A stretch of DNA of 64,000 nt from DASWJZ01 sp963761005 (GCA_963761005.1 CAVXFK010000027.1:1-64000); one strand, 5' to 3'. Counted from the stretch's first letter, positions 49,088-58,084 are shown. The notes: generated by a model not told the origin, from the sequence alone. Made by a program: numbers and translations.

Positions 49088-52029
49088 AGCCGAAGATTCC
49101 GCTCGGGGCGAACTCTGCTCCGTCACAGCGTCCGCTGTCCAATACGAACGCGCCGCTTGAAGGCGACGGCGTCGAGACATCGCCGCTCGTCTCAGACGAG
49201 GTGAAGCAGACCACCTGCTACATGTGCGCCTGCCGCTGCGGCATCGACGTGCACATCGCCGACGGAAAAGTCCGCTACATCCAGGGCAACAAGCGCCACC
49301 CGGTCAACCGCGGCGTCATCTGCGGCAAGGGTAGCGCCGGGATCATGCAGCACATGAGCCCGGCGCGGCTTCGAAAGCCGCTGCTCAGAGTCGGCGAGCG
49401 CGGCGCCGGTGACTTTCGCGAGATCGAGTGGGAAGAGGCGCTTTCGATCGCGACCGCGCGGCTCGCAAAAATCCGCGCCACCGATCCGAAGTGCCTCGCC
49501 TTCTTTACCGGCCGCGACCAGTCGCAGTCGTTGACCGGCTGGTGGGCGCAGCAATTCGGCACGCCGAACTTTGCCGCGCATGGCGGCTTCTGTTCCGTCA
49601 ACATGGCCGCCGCCGGGCTCTACACGATCGGCGGCTCGTTCTGGGAATTCGGCGAGCCGGACTGGGATCTCGCAAAATACTTCATGCTTTTCGGCGTCGC
49701 TGAGGACCACGATTCAAATCCGATCAAGATCGGGCTCGGCAAGCTCAAGGCGCGCGACGCGAAGGTCGTCGCGATCAATCCGGCCCGCACAGGCTACGGC
49801 GCCATCGCCGACGAATGGATCGGCATTCGCCCGGGCACCGACGGGCTCTTCATCCTGGCGCTCGTGCATGAGCTCCTGAAGGCCGGCAAGGTCGATCTCG
49901 ACTATCTCGTCCGCTACACCAACGCGCATCTCCTTGTGATCCAGGAGCCCGGCGAGGCTGATGACGGGCTCTTCCTGCGCGACGATGACGGCTGCCTCGT
50001 TGCGTGGGATCGTGCCGGCGAGCGCCCTGCCGACGCGACGGCGGCGGATCTGAGCCCGGCACTCACCGGAAAATTCAACGTTGCCGGCCGCAACTGCGTC
50101 CCCGTCTTCCAGCTTCTCGCCGAACGCTATCTCGAGTCGAAGTACTCGCCCGACGCTGTCGCCAAGACCTGCGGCGTGCCGGCTTCGACCATCCGCCGCA
50201 TCGCCGCGGAGCTCGCGCATGTCGCCTTCGAAGAGGCGATCGAGCTGCCGATCGCGTGGACGGACTGGGCCGGCCGTCGCCACGAGACGATGCGTGGGCG
50301 GCCGATCGCCATGCATGCGATGCGCGGCATCTCGGCGCATTCGAACGGCTTCCACACAGCCCGTGCGCTTCACCTTCTGCAGGTGCTGCTGGGCACCGTT
50401 GATGTGCCGGGCGGCTTCCGCTTCAAGCCGCCTTATCCGAAGCCGATCCCGCCTGGCAACAAGCCGTGCGGAAAGGATGGCGGCAGGCCGAACACGCCGC
50501 TTGCCGGCGCGCCGCTCGGCTTCGTCACCTCGCCAGAAGACCTGCTCATCGAGGCAGACGGCGGGCCGGTGCGCATCGACAAGGCCTATTCGTGGGACGC
50601 GCCGATTGCCGCGCACGGCATGATGCACATGGTGATCGCGAACGCCTGGCGCGGCGATCCCTACCCGATCGATACGCTCTTCATGTACATGGCCAACATG
50701 GCCTGGAACTCGTCGATGAACACGGCGGGCACCATCGCCATGCTCACCGACAAGCATGAATCGGGGGACGAGAAGGGCGATTACAAGATCCCCTTCATCA
50801 TCTATTCCGACGCTTATTTCTCCGAGACCGTCGCCTACGCCGACCTCGTGCTTCCCGACACGACGTATCTGGAACGTCACGATTGCATCAGCCTGCTCGA
50901 CCGGCCGATCGGCGATGCCGACGGGCCGGGCGACGCGATCCGCTATCCGGTTGTCGAGCCCGACCGCGACGTGCGGGGATTCCAATCCGTTCTGCTCGAT
51001 CTCGGCGCGCGGCTGAAGCTTCCCGGCATGGTCGATGCGGCAGGCCGGCCGAAATTCCGCGACTATGCCGACTACATCGTGAACCACGAGCGCGCACCGG
51101 GCATCGGTCCGCTCGCCGGTTGGCGCGGCGCGGACGGCGCATCGTTCGGGCGCGGCGCGCCGAACCCGAAGCAGCTTGAGCGCTACATCGAGAACGGCGG
51201 CTTCTCGCGCCACGAGCTCGCCGACGACGAGCGCTATTACAAGATGGCGAACCGCGGCTATCTCGACTTCGCCGTCGCGACCGGCTTCCTGGCGAAGGCG
51301 GAGCCGATCGTCTTCCAGCTCTATTCGGAGCCGCTGCAGCGTTTCCGCCTTGCCGCGCGCGGCCACGGGGCCGTCACGCCGCCGGAGAGCGAGCGTGAGC
51401 GCATCGAGACCTACTTCGATCCGCTGCCGTTCTGGTACGCGCCGTTCGAGGAGGCGCTGACCGACGCGCGCGAATACCATCTCCACGCGCTGACGCAGCG
51501 CCCGATGCACATGTACCATTCGTGGGGCTCGCAGAACGCCTGGCTTCGGCAGATCACCAGCCAGAACCGGCTCTTCATCCATCGTGAGACCGCGGCGCGG
51601 CTTGGGATTCAAGACGACGACTGGGTCTGGATCGAAAGCCCGAACGGGCGCGTGAAGGGGCAGGTGCGCCTCGTCGACGGCGTGAACCCTGAAACGGTCT
51701 GGACCTGGAACGCCATCGGCAAGCGCCGCGGCGCGTGGATGCTGAAGGACGACGCGCCGGAGGCGGAGAGGGGTTTCCTGTTGAACCACGCGATCAGCGA
51801 GTTCCTGCCCGCGGACGCGAACGGCCGGCGCTACTCGAACTCCGATCCGGTGACGGGCCAGGCCGCATGGTTCGATCTCCGCGTGCGCGTAACGAAGTGC
51901 ATCGCTGCCGAAGCCGGCTTCTCCGCGCCGCAATTTCCGGCGCTTCGGCCGCCGCCCGGCATCCCGCCGGCGCCTGCGGTGTCGGCGTTCGGTGAAAGTT
52001 TCCGCCGCTGGCGCGACGCGCGGCGATGA
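49084..52029 (+). CDS. soeA: sulfite dehydrogenase (SoeABC) molybdopterin subunit
   Basis: Catalytic subunit oxidising sulfite to sulfate with electrons to quinone. 981 residues, near the family length. An iron-sulfur site (Cys45, Cys48, Cys52, Cys80 in TTCYMCACRCG...GVICGKG) is followed by molybdopterin domains (FFTGRDQSQSLTGWWAQQFG, HGGFCSVNMAAAGLYTIGG, YSEPLQRFRL, MYHSWGSQNAWLRQI, DDWVWIESPNGRVKG). No Tat signal, so it faces the cytoplasm as for SoeA. PsrA- or other CISM-type oxidoreductases are alternatives, but the sulfur-gene context favours SoeA. Confidence 0.85.
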   Translation: MKPKIPLGANSAPSQRPLSNTNAPLEGDGVETSPLVSDEVKQTTCYMCACRCGIDVHIADGKVRYIQGNKRHPVNRGVICGKGSAGIMQHMSPARLRKPLLRVGERGAGDFREIEWEEALSIATARLAKIRATDPKCLAFFTGRDQSQSLTGWWAQQFGTPNFAAHGGFCSVNMAAAGLYTIGGSFWEFGEPDWDLAKYFMLFGVAEDHDSNPIKIGLGKLKARDAKVVAINPARTGYGAIADEWIGIRPGTDGLFILALVHELLKAGKVDLDYLVRYTNAHLLVIQEPGEADDGLFLRDDDGCLVAWDRAGERPADATAADLSPALTGKFNVAGRNCVPVFQLLAERYLESKYSPDAVAKTCGVPASTIRRIAAELAHVAFEEAIELPIAWTDWAGRRHETMRGRPIAMHAMRGISAHSNGFHTARALHLLQVLLGTVDVPGGFRFKPPYPKPIPPGNKPCGKDGGRPNTPLAGAPLGFVTSPEDLLIEADGGPVRIDKAYSWDAPIAAHGMMHMVIANAWRGDPYPIDTLFMYMANMAWNSSMNTAGTIAMLTDKHESGDEKGDYKIPFIIYSDAYFSETVAYADLVLPDTTYLERHDCISLLDRPIGDADGPGDAIRYPVVEPDRDVRGFQSVLLDLGARLKLPGMVDAAGRPKFRDYADYIVNHERAPGIGPLAGWRGADGASFGRGAPNPKQLERYIENGGFSRHELADDERYYKMANRGYLDFAVATGFLAKAEPIVFQLYSEPLQRFRLAARGHGAVTPPESERERIETYFDPLPFWYAPFEEALTDAREYHLHALTQRPMHMYHSWGSQNAWLRQITSQNRLFIHRETAARLGIQDDDWVWIESPNGRVKGQVRLVDGVNPETVWTWNAIGKRRGAWMLKDDAPEAERGFLLNHAISEFLPADANGRRYSNSDPVTGQAAWFDLRVRVTKCIAAEAGFSAPQFPALRPPPGIPPAPAVSAFGESFRRWRDARR

Positions 52030-52763
52030 CGAGCCTGCCCGCCGCAACCGAGAAGAAGCTCGGCCTCGTCATCGATCTTGATTCCTGTGTCGGCTGCCAG
52101 GCCTGCGTGACGAGCTGCAAGGAGTGGAACACCGGCGGGCACATGGCGCCGCTGACGGACGTCAGGCCCTACGGCGGCGGCGCCGACGGCGTCTGGTTCA
52201 ACCGCGTCCACACTTATGAGCAGGTTGGAGGCGAGCAGCAGGCGAACGGCGGAAGCCGCACGGTGCATTTCCCGCGCTCCTGTCTGCACTGCGAAAACGC
52301 GGCCTGCGTGACGGTCTGCCCGACCGGTGCTTCCTATAAGCGCAGCTCCGACGGGATCGTGCTCGTCGACGAAGAGAAATGCATCGGCTGCAAGCTCTGC
52401 AGCTGGGCCTGTCCCTACGGCGCACGAGAATTCGACGTCGAGGTCGGCGTCATGAAGAAGTGCACGCTCTGCATCGACCGCATCTACAACCAGAATCTTC
52501 CCGAGGCCGACCGCGTGCCGGCCTGCGTTGCCGCCTGTCCGACCAGCGCTCGGCACTTCGGAGATCTCGGCGACCCGAGCTCCGCGGTGTCGCAGCTCGT
52601 CGCCGAGCGCGGCGGCGCCGACCTGATGCCGGAGATGGGCTACCGACCGACCAACAAATACCTGCCGCCGCGCGCCCGCAACGCGCACGCCGAGGCGCAG
52701 GCGCTCGAGCCGGTCGCGGCCGGCGGCTTCCTCGGCTGGGTCGACAAAGTCCTGTCGCGCTGA
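52026..52763 (+). CDS. soeB: SoeB iron-sulfur subunit
   Basis: A 245-residue electron-transfer protein with four 4Fe-4S cluster motifs (DSCVGCQACVTSCKEW; FPRSCLHCENAACVTVCPTG; EKCIGCKLCSWACPYGARE with KKCTLC; VPACVAACPTSAR). It passes electrons from SoeA to the membrane subunit. It overlaps soeA by four bases (ATGA). Confidence 0.9.
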   Translation: MTSLPAATEKKLGLVIDLDSCVGCQACVTSCKEWNTGGHMAPLTDVRPYGGGADGVWFNRVHTYEQVGGEQQANGGSRTVHFPRSCLHCENAACVTVCPTGASYKRSSDGIVLVDEEKCIGCKLCSWACPYGAREFDVEVGVMKKCTLCIDRIYNQNLPEADRVPACVAACPTSARHFGDLGDPSSAVSQLVAERGGADLMPEMGYRPTNKYLPPRARNAHAEAQALEPVAAGGFLGWVDKVLSR

Positions 52764-52765
52764 AG

Positions 52766-53701
52766 ATGCATCCAGCGCTCTCCGTCATTGTGTTCACGAC
52801 CGCGACCGGTGCCGGCTATGGGCTCCTGGCGCTGCTCGGCGTTTCCGTCGCGGTTGGCGCGGTCGCGCCGGACCGTTCGCTCGGCTTCGTGGCGCTTGGG
52901 CTGGCGCTCGTTCTGATCACCGCGGGGCTCCTCTCTTCGGCCGCGCATCTCGGCCATCCGGAGCGGGCGTGGCGCGCCTTCTCGCAGTGGCGCTCGTCGT
53001 GGCTGTCGCGCGAGGGCGTCATGGCCGTCTTCACCTATGTGCCGGCCGCGATCTTCGGCATCGGCTGGGTGATCCTCGGCCGTTTGGACGGGATCGTGCT
53101 TGCCGCCGGTCTTGTCGCGGCAGTCGGCGCGCTCGTCACCGTCTTCACCACCGGCATGATCTACGCCTCGCTCAAGCCGATCGCCGAGTGGCACAGCCGC
53201 TTCACCGTGCCCGGCTATCTGATCTTTTCGATGATGACGGGCGCCGTGCTGCTTGATGCCATCCTTCGCGTCTTCGGTTCGAACGCGGCGGGCATCGCGA
53301 TCTTCGCAGCGCTCGCGCTCGCCGCCGGCTGGGGGTTGAAGATCGCGACATGGCGCCACAACGACACCCTTGAATCCGGCACGACCTCGAACACCGCGAC
53401 GGGTCTCAAGGACGGCAGCGTGCGCTCGATCGAGTGGCCGCACACGGAAGAGAACTACGTCCTGAAGGAGATGGGCTACCAAATCGCGCGGAAGCACGCG
53501 GCGAAACTGCGTCTCCTTGTCCATCTCTTCGCGTTCGCCGTGCCGCTCATGGCGACGTTGGCCGCGCTCGCGGCGGGCGGCGTCTTGGGTGTGCTCGCGG
53601 CGGTCATCGCGGTTCTTGCGCAGGCGCCCGGCATGCTGGTCGAGCGCTGGCTCTTCTTCGCCGAGGCGAAGCACGCCGTGACGCTTTACTACGGGCGCTA
53701 G
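52766..53701 (+). CDS. soeC: SoeC membrane anchor (DmsC/NrfD-like)
   Basis: A 311-residue protein with about eight membrane segments, DmsC-like: VIVFTTATGAGYGLLALLGV, LLSSAAHLGHPERAWRAFSQWRSSWLSREG (conserved H-S/GHPxRAW pattern) and WPHTEENYVLKEMGYQIARKHA. It anchors SoeAB on the cytoplasmic face and passes electrons to the quinone pool. It follows soeB by two bases. Confidence 0.88.
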   Translation: MHPALSVIVFTTATGAGYGLLALLGVSVAVGAVAPDRSLGFVALGLALVLITAGLLSSAAHLGHPERAWRAFSQWRSSWLSREGVMAVFTYVPAAIFGIGWVILGRLDGIVLAAGLVAAVGALVTVFTTGMIYASLKPIAEWHSRFTVPGYLIFSMMTGAVLLDAILRVFGSNAAGIAIFAALALAAGWGLKIATWRHNDTLESGTTSNTATGLKDGSVRSIEWPHTEENYVLKEMGYQIARKHAAKLRLLVHLFAFAVPLMATLAALAAGGVLGVLAAVIAVLAQAPGMLVERWLFFAEAKHAVTLYYGR

Positions 53702-53838
53702 TCGGGCGTCTCGCAAAACCGGATAAAGTGCGCATGCTCTTTGGCGAGGTCCCGGCGGGCTCAAACCCGTCATCTAGCACTTCCGCTCGGTTTATGGGGT
53801 CCGGACCTTAGGCTCGCATTCTGAATCACCCGGCATTT

Positions 53839-53929
53839 GTCGTCATTGCCGGGCTTGACCCGGCAATCCATTCCGTTGCGGTCGCGACGTCACGCAGTGG
53901 ATGCCCGGATCAAGTCCGGGCATGACGAC
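53839..53929. repeat. two-hairpin dispersed repeat, copy 3 (reversed)
   Basis: GTCGTCATTGCCGGGCTTGA...CCGGCAATCCATTCC, then GGATGCCCGGATCAAGTCCGG-GCATGACGAC: the same two hairpins as at 7.1 and 41.4 kb in opposite order. It lies between the convergent soeC and DUF1641 genes and may terminate both. Confidence 0.88.
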
Positions 53930-53967
53930 GTTGAGGGGTGCGGGCGTCCTTCTGCCTGACGCGTCGC

Positions 53968-54495
53968 CTAGAACCGTGCTTCCTCTGCTCGGCCGCGGAG
54001 CTTCTCGCTGAAGGCGAGCAGGAAGGCGAGGCTCTGCTGCGTCTCCGGCTTGGAGAGCATCGATACCATTGCCATCAGCCCGCCGCGCGGCGCTGCCTTT
54101 TTCATCTCGTCGGCCGCTTCGTCGAGGGCAAATCGCGTGTTCTCAGCAAGCTCGCCCATCGCCTCGTTGCCGACAGTGTTGATCATCTGCTCGAAGAACA
54201 CGAAGAGCCGCTCGACCATGTTGTCGGTCAAAGCGCTTCGCGCACCGTGGAGGAGCATGATCAGATCGCACGCGGTGCCGAGAGCGCCGACCTTGTGCAT
54301 CTCGGTCAGCCGGTCGAGCAACGAATGCACGGCCTCGCGTGTCCCGGGATCGTTCATTCGGTCGAGAAGCTCCAGCCCGTTGGCGCCCATCGTGGTCAGG
54401 CGCTCGACCATGGAATCGGTCAGCGCCTCGCGCATCGCGAGCGTCAGGCGGCCGATCTCGTCGGGTGGCTGGTTCGAAAGTGCTGCTTCGCTCAT
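53968..54495 (-). CDS. DUF1641 family protein
   Basis: A 175-residue, mostly helical soluble protein: RLTLAMREALTDSMVERLTTMGANGLELLDRMNDPGT and ARSALTDNMVERLFVFFEQM show the repeated DxMVERL pattern of DUF1641, usually next to sulfide:quinone reductase-like or formate dehydrogenase-like genes. Function unknown. It is the last gene of the sulfur operon, 10 bp after the sqr-like gene. GGAGG precedes ATG 54495. Confidence 0.85.
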   Translation of the reverse strand: MSEAALSNQPPDEIGRLTLAMREALTDSMVERLTTMGANGLELLDRMNDPGTREAVHSLLDRLTEMHKVGALGTACDLIMLLHGARSALTDNMVERLFVFFEQMINTVGNEAMGELAENTRFALDEAADEMKKAAPRGGLMAMVSMLSKPETQQSLAFLLAFSEKLRGRAEEARF

Positions 54496-54505
54496 TGCCG
54501 CCTCC

Positions 54506-55645
54506 TCACAACAGGCCACGGGCGGAAAGCCAATAAAGGCGGTTATAGGCGAGCTTGAACCAGTGGATCATCTGCGACGGCGGGCCGGGATTGGGCGGCG
54601 TCGTGTAGTTGAACCACACATAGGTGCCGGTGCTCATGCCGGTCTCCACGAAGCAGAAGACCTTGCCGTCATAGTCGCGCGCCCAGCGATCCTCCTTCAG
54701 GAGCGAGGAGAGGTTGTCGACGATCGTGTCGGCCTCGAAATGCGCGGTCGAGCCGGCCTTCGAGATCGGGATGTTGGTCGTATCGCCGACAATGAAGACG
54801 TGGTCGGAGCCTTCCTTCAGCAGCGTATTCTTCACCGTCGGCACCCAGCCGCCGGCGCCGAGGTTGGAATCCGTGATCACCTGCTGCCCGCTGTGCGGCG
54901 GGATGGTGACCAGGAGATCGTAGGGCAGGGTGACGCCTTCCTCCGAGGTGATGGTCTTGGCTTTCGGGTCGACGGACTTGGTGTTGAAGAAGGTCTCCGA
55001 GTTGATGTTGGCGCGCTCGAATTCCGGCACCGTCCAGTGCGCCACCGGCTCGAGCGCGTGCAGTCGCCCGATCGGGTAGGTGTAGGTGATCTCGCTCTTG
55101 TCGAGCAGGCCTCTGCCGGCGAGATAGTCGCGCAGCATGAAGGTGATCTCGAGCGGCGCCACCGGGCACTTGTGCGGTGCGTTGACGTTGACCACGATCT
55201 TGCCACCCTTGAAGTCGGTGAGCGCGTCGCGCATCTTGCGGGCGCCGTCGAGGTCATAGAACCAGTGCCCGCCTTCGGTCATGCCGGGGATGTTGTCCGG
55301 CCGGATGCGCGAGCCGGTGGCGATCACCAGGAAGTCGTAACTGTGGGTCTTGCCCAACTCGGTGGTGACCGTCTTCTTGTCGACGTCGATATGCTTGGCG
55401 GCGTCGACGATATAGGGGACGCGGCGGTCGAGCACCTTGCGCTGGTCACGGAAGAGATCGGACTCGCGCATCTTCCCGAATGGGATGTAGAGCAGGCCAG
55501 GCTGATACATGTGCTTGTCGGTGGCGCCGAGCATGGTGATCGCCACGCTGCCCGAGGCGATCTCTTCGCGCAGTTGCCGGCAGAGGCCGTTTGCCACGAT
55601 AGTGCCGGCGAGCCCGCCGCCGACGATCAGAACTCTCTTTGCCAT
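54506..55645 (-). CDS. sqr: sulfide:quinone oxidoreductase-like flavoprotein
   Basis: Two-domain FAD enzyme of 379 residues: KRVLIVGGGLAGTIVANG (FAD loop), FLVIATGSRIRPDNIPG, HKCPVAPLEITFMLRDYL with Cys160, VTIPPHSGQQVI, VFIVGDTTNIPISKAGSTAHFEA and KVFCFVETGMSTG with Cys331. Cys160 and Cys331 match the two redox cysteines of SQR that hold polysulfide; the usual third (near 128) is missing, as in several SQR types. It probably oxidises sulfide to sulfane sulfur and reduces quinone. No signal peptide. Confidence 0.85.
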   Translation of the reverse strand: MAKRVLIVGGGLAGTIVANGLCRQLREEIASGSVAITMLGATDKHMYQPGLLYIPFGKMRESDLFRDQRKVLDRRVPYIVDAAKHIDVDKKTVTTELGKTHSYDFLVIATGSRIRPDNIPGMTEGGHWFYDLDGARKMRDALTDFKGGKIVVNVNAPHKCPVAPLEITFMLRDYLAGRGLLDKSEITYTYPIGRLHALEPVAHWTVPEFERANINSETFFNTKSVDPKAKTITSEEGVTLPYDLLVTIPPHSGQQVITDSNLGAGGWVPTVKNTLLKEGSDHVFIVGDTTNIPISKAGSTAHFEADTIVDNLSSLLKEDRWARDYDGKVFCFVETGMSTGTYVWFNYTTPPNPGPPSQMIHWFKLAYNRLYWLSARGLL

Positions 55646-55721
55646 TTTCCGTCCTCCCGTCCTTTCTTGCTCTTCTTCTTGATGGCGGCCCCCGCCGCCG
55701 TTGCCGATTTCGCTTGGTGCT

Positions 55722-55952
55722 TCACTTCGCCTTGCGCACCACGAGGCTCCAGACGCCGTCCTCCTCGATCGTGCTCACCATCTCGTGGTGAACCTTCTTC
55801 ACCCATTCGGGGATGTCGTTGGCCGAGCCCTTGTCGGTCGAGAGCACCTCGATCTCATCGCCGACATCGATGAGCTTCAGCCCGGCGATCAATTCCATCA
55901 GCGGGCCGGGGCAGAAGGCGCCGCGCGCGTCGATCTTGGTGCGTTGGCTCAT
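55722..55952 (-). CDS. tusA: TusA-family sulfur carrier (CPGP type)
   Basis: A 76-residue TusA fold: KIDARGAFCPGPLMELIAGLK with the persulfide cysteine Cys14 in CPGP, and EVLSTDKGSANDIPEWVKK. The CPGP form is the one usual for the TusA-like proteins beside DsrE genes; the second TusA here has CPLP, so the two probably differ in partner. Confidence 0.88.
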   Translation of the reverse strand: MSQRTKIDARGAFCPGPLMELIAGLKLIDVGDEIEVLSTDKGSANDIPEWVKKVHHEMVSTIEEDGVWSLVVRKAK

Positions 55953-55964
55953 TCCTTCCGTCTC

Positions 55965-56363
55965 CTACAGCGTGACGAACTGGCCGTTCTCGGCGTCCGA
56001 CAGGAACTTGGTGAGGCCGAGCGGCCCGTCGAAGAGCCCATCCTCGAGCGCATCCATCTCCCAGCCCTGCACGTCAAGCGCCATCGAGCAGGCCCACATC
56101 TTGAGGTCGCCGAGCTCCTTGCCCTGACCGAAGAGGGTGAGGGCGTCCGGCGCGCGCTTCTCCTTGAGCGAGCGCGAGAAGATGCCGCCATGGTAGCGCT
56201 GCTCGGGGTTCTTGCCTTTGGCGAAGGCGAGAATCGCGTTCATCGAGACGAACACCTCGACCGGCCGCTCCGACACGGCGCCGACCGACGCCATCATCGC
56301 CGCCATCTGAATCTTCTCGTGCTCGCCGGAGCAAAGCAGGATGTAGAGGGGTGCTGATGCCAT
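55965..56363 (-). CDS. DsrE-family sulfurtransferase (132 aa)
   Basis: A 132-residue DsrE/F-like protein: YILLCSGEHEKIQMAAMMASVGA, VFVSMNAILAF, and MWACSMALDVQGWEMDAL with Cys92 at the site that holds sulfane sulfur in DsrE proteins; Cys11 is a second candidate. It moves sulfur between TusA-type carriers. 16 bp separate it from the upstream tusA and 12 bp from the next. Confidence 0.85.
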   Translation of the reverse strand: MASAPLYILLCSGEHEKIQMAAMMASVGAVSERPVEVFVSMNAILAFAKGKNPEQRYHGGIFSRSLKEKRAPDALTLFGQGKELGDLKMWACSMALDVQGWEMDALEDGLFDGPLGLTKFLSDAENGQFVTL

Positions 56364-56379
56364 TCGCCGTCTCCCCGTC

Positions 56380-56607
56380 TCACGACATGCGCTTGATCAG
56401 GAAGCTGAAGACCTTGCCGTCCTCGTTCGATTCCATGAGCTCGTTGCCGGTCGTGCGGCAGAAGGCTTCGAAATCTTTCACCGCACCGGGGTCGGTGGCG
56501 ATCACCTGAAGCGTGCCGCCCATCGGCACGTCCTTCAGCGCCTTCTTGGCACGCAGGATAGGGAGCGGGCAGTTCAGCCCTTTGGCGTCGAGAACCTGGT
56601 CGGCCAT
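56380..56607 (-). CDS. tusA: TusA-family sulfur carrier (CPLP type)
   Basis: A 75-residue TusA: LDAKGLNCPLPILRAKKALKD with Cys13 carrying sulfane sulfur, and DPGAVKDFEAFCRTTGNEL. In sHdr gene clusters TusA takes sulfur from DsrE3 and delivers it to the sHdr complex or LbpA (family knowledge). It lies between dsrE3A and dsrE. Confidence 0.92.
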   Translation of the reverse strand: MADQVLDAKGLNCPLPILRAKKALKDVPMGGTLQVIATDPGAVKDFEAFCRTTGNELMESNEDGKVFSFLIKRMS

Positions 56608-56634
56608 GAAATTCCTCCGGAAAGCCCTTGGCTC

Positions 56635-57135
56635 TTAGATGAAGAGGTTGATGTCGCTGTTGCTGGCGGACTCGATGTAGGTGGCGGCGCCGCCGAGCAC
56701 CGGGCCTTCGATCATGTCCTCCATCTTGTATTCGAAGAGGTCCATGGTCATCTGGCAGGCGATCATCTCGACGTCCGCCTCGACCGCCATCTCCCTGAGC
56801 TCCTCGATCGAGGCGACGCCCTTCTTCTTGATCAGATTCTTCATCATCGCCGTCGCCGCCGCGTCGACGCCCGGCACCGCCGACATCAGGTTCGGCATGC
56901 CGATATGCATGCCGAACATCGGCATCTGCATGGCCGGATTGCCGAGCGCGGTGACGGTGAGGTCGAGCTTCTTCTTCAGAAGAGTCAGGCCGTAGAAGGT
57001 GAAGAACATCGATACTTCGAGGCCCATCGCCGCGGCCGTCGTCGCCAGGATGAAGGGCGGGTAGGCCCAGTCGAGCGAGCCTTTCGTCACGATCATCGAC
57101 AGCTTCTTGGTATTGCTCCCAGCATTGTCTGCCAT
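56635..57135 (-). CDS. dsrE3A: DsrE3A-like sulfurtransferase
   Basis: A 166-residue DsrE/DsrF/DrsH-like protein: SMIVTKGSLDWAYPPFILATTAAAMGLEV, FFTFYGLTLLKKK, and ADVEMIACQMTMDLFEY with Cys127 as the sulfur-binding residue, typical of DsrE3 in sHdr clusters. ATG 57135 is chosen since the fold begins at about residue 12; the open frame extends upstream but into lbpA. The partner is the TusA encoded next. Confidence 0.88.
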   Translation of the reverse strand: MADNAGSNTKKLSMIVTKGSLDWAYPPFILATTAAAMGLEVSMFFTFYGLTLLKKKLDLTVTALGNPAMQMPMFGMHIGMPNLMSAVPGVDAAATAMMKNLIKKKGVASIEELREMAVEADVEMIACQMTMDLFEYKMEDMIEGPVLGGAATYIESASNSDINLFI

Positions 57136-57158
57136 GGCGTCACCTCGTTTCGATTTCC

Positions 57159-57608
57159 TCACGCCGCCGCCGCGCATCCCGCGAACTGGTCGGCCGTCAT
57201 CTTCGCTTCGTAGGGGGCCGCGACCGCGGTTCCTGGCGTGAGCGCGCCCTTCGCGCCTTCCCAGTCGGCGGGCTTCACCTTGACCATCCAGCCTTCGCCG
57301 TATGGGTCGCCGCCCACGAGCTTCGGGTTCGCCTGCAGCGCGTCGTTCACCGCAACCACCTCGGCGGGGAACGCGATCTTGGCCGGCCCGACCCATTTGC
57401 CGGATTCGACCGTGGCGCAGGATTTTCCCGCGTCGACGGAGCGGCCGGCCTTCTTCGGCGTAAAGGCGACGAGCGGCCCGGCCATCGCTGCGGCGACCGT
57501 GGTCATGCCGAGCGTGACGGTGCCGTCGTTATTGTCGCGGTACCAGATGTTGTTCTCCACGTCGTAGAGGAGGTCGTCGGGAAGGTCGCATCCGCGGACT
57601 TGCGGCAT
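57159..57608 (-). CDS. lbpA: lipoate-binding protein LbpA (GcvH-like)
   Basis: A 149-residue GcvH-type barrel that carries sulfur on lipoamide in the sHdr pathway. The lipoylation lysine is Lys71 in CATVESGKWVGP; GTVTLGMTTVAAAMAGPL and ANPKLVGGDPYGEGWMVKVKPADWE are typical. LbpA in sHdr clusters differs from glycine-cleavage GcvH and needs its own ligase (not seen here). It lies 12 bp after the Cys-rich orf and 24 bp before dsrE3A. Confidence 0.92.
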   Translation of the reverse strand: MPQVRGCDLPDDLLYDVENNIWYRDNNDGTVTLGMTTVAAAMAGPLVAFTPKKAGRSVDAGKSCATVESGKWVGPAKIAFPAEVVAVNDALQANPKLVGGDPYGEGWMVKVKPADWEGAKGALTPGTAVAAPYEAKMTADQFAGCAAAA

Positions 57609-57619
57609 CGTGTTCCTCT

Positions 57620-58084
57620 TCAGATCGTTCCGGCCGCGGAAGCGGCGTCGTGTTGACGAACGGCACGCGAGGAGCAGCAGAATTCGCCGAGCCCGGCAGT
57701 CTCCAGCTTGCCGTCGATGAAAAGAACCAGGTGCCGCGCCACCATCGCGCCGAGACGAAGTTTTTGAGCGATCTCGGCGCTATCGGTCGCGGCGACGGCA
57801 CAGTTGCGGTGATAGACCAGCTCGCGACAGGTCTCGCGGCAGGCGTTGAAGCTCGGCACGCCGCGCGCGCCCTGCCGGTGCAGCGCCAGAAGCCGGAAGC
57901 CTTCCGATCTGGCGTTGGTCGGCACCGCGCCGCGCGAAAGAATCCAGCTTTCGAGCGCCGCTTCGCCGATCAGGAGCAGTTCGTCGGCAGCGGGCTTCGC
58001 CGCAGAGGCAAGTGCAGCATCCGGCATCGCGATCATCGCGTCGAGCCGCTCCATCGCCGGCGGCGTGGCCGCGCGCGCGGTCAT
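57620..58084 (-). CDS. Cys-rich uncharacterised protein of the sHdr operon (154 aa)
   Basis: A 154-residue soluble protein. Five cysteines are clustered: FNACRETCRELVYHRNC (Cys82, 86, 95) and FCCSSRAV (136, 137), with a RLLALHRQGARGVPSFN lead-in. It may bind a metal or cluster, or hold a persulfide; I recognise no family. It overlaps hdrB2 by four bases and precedes lbpA, so it is likely to act with the sHdr complex. Confidence 0.75.
   Translation of the reverse strand: MTARAATPPAMERLDAMIAMPDAALASAAKPAADELLLIGEAALESWILSRGAVPTNARSEGFRLLALHRQGARGVPSFNACRETCRELVYHRNCAVAATDSAEIAQKLRLGAMVARHLVLFIDGKLETAGLGEFCCSSRAVRQHDAASAAGTI

Noticed and set aside
49714..52047. A 777-codon minus-strand open frame
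   Set aside because: Antisense shadow of soeA; no motif, no ribosome site, and soeA has full domain evidence.
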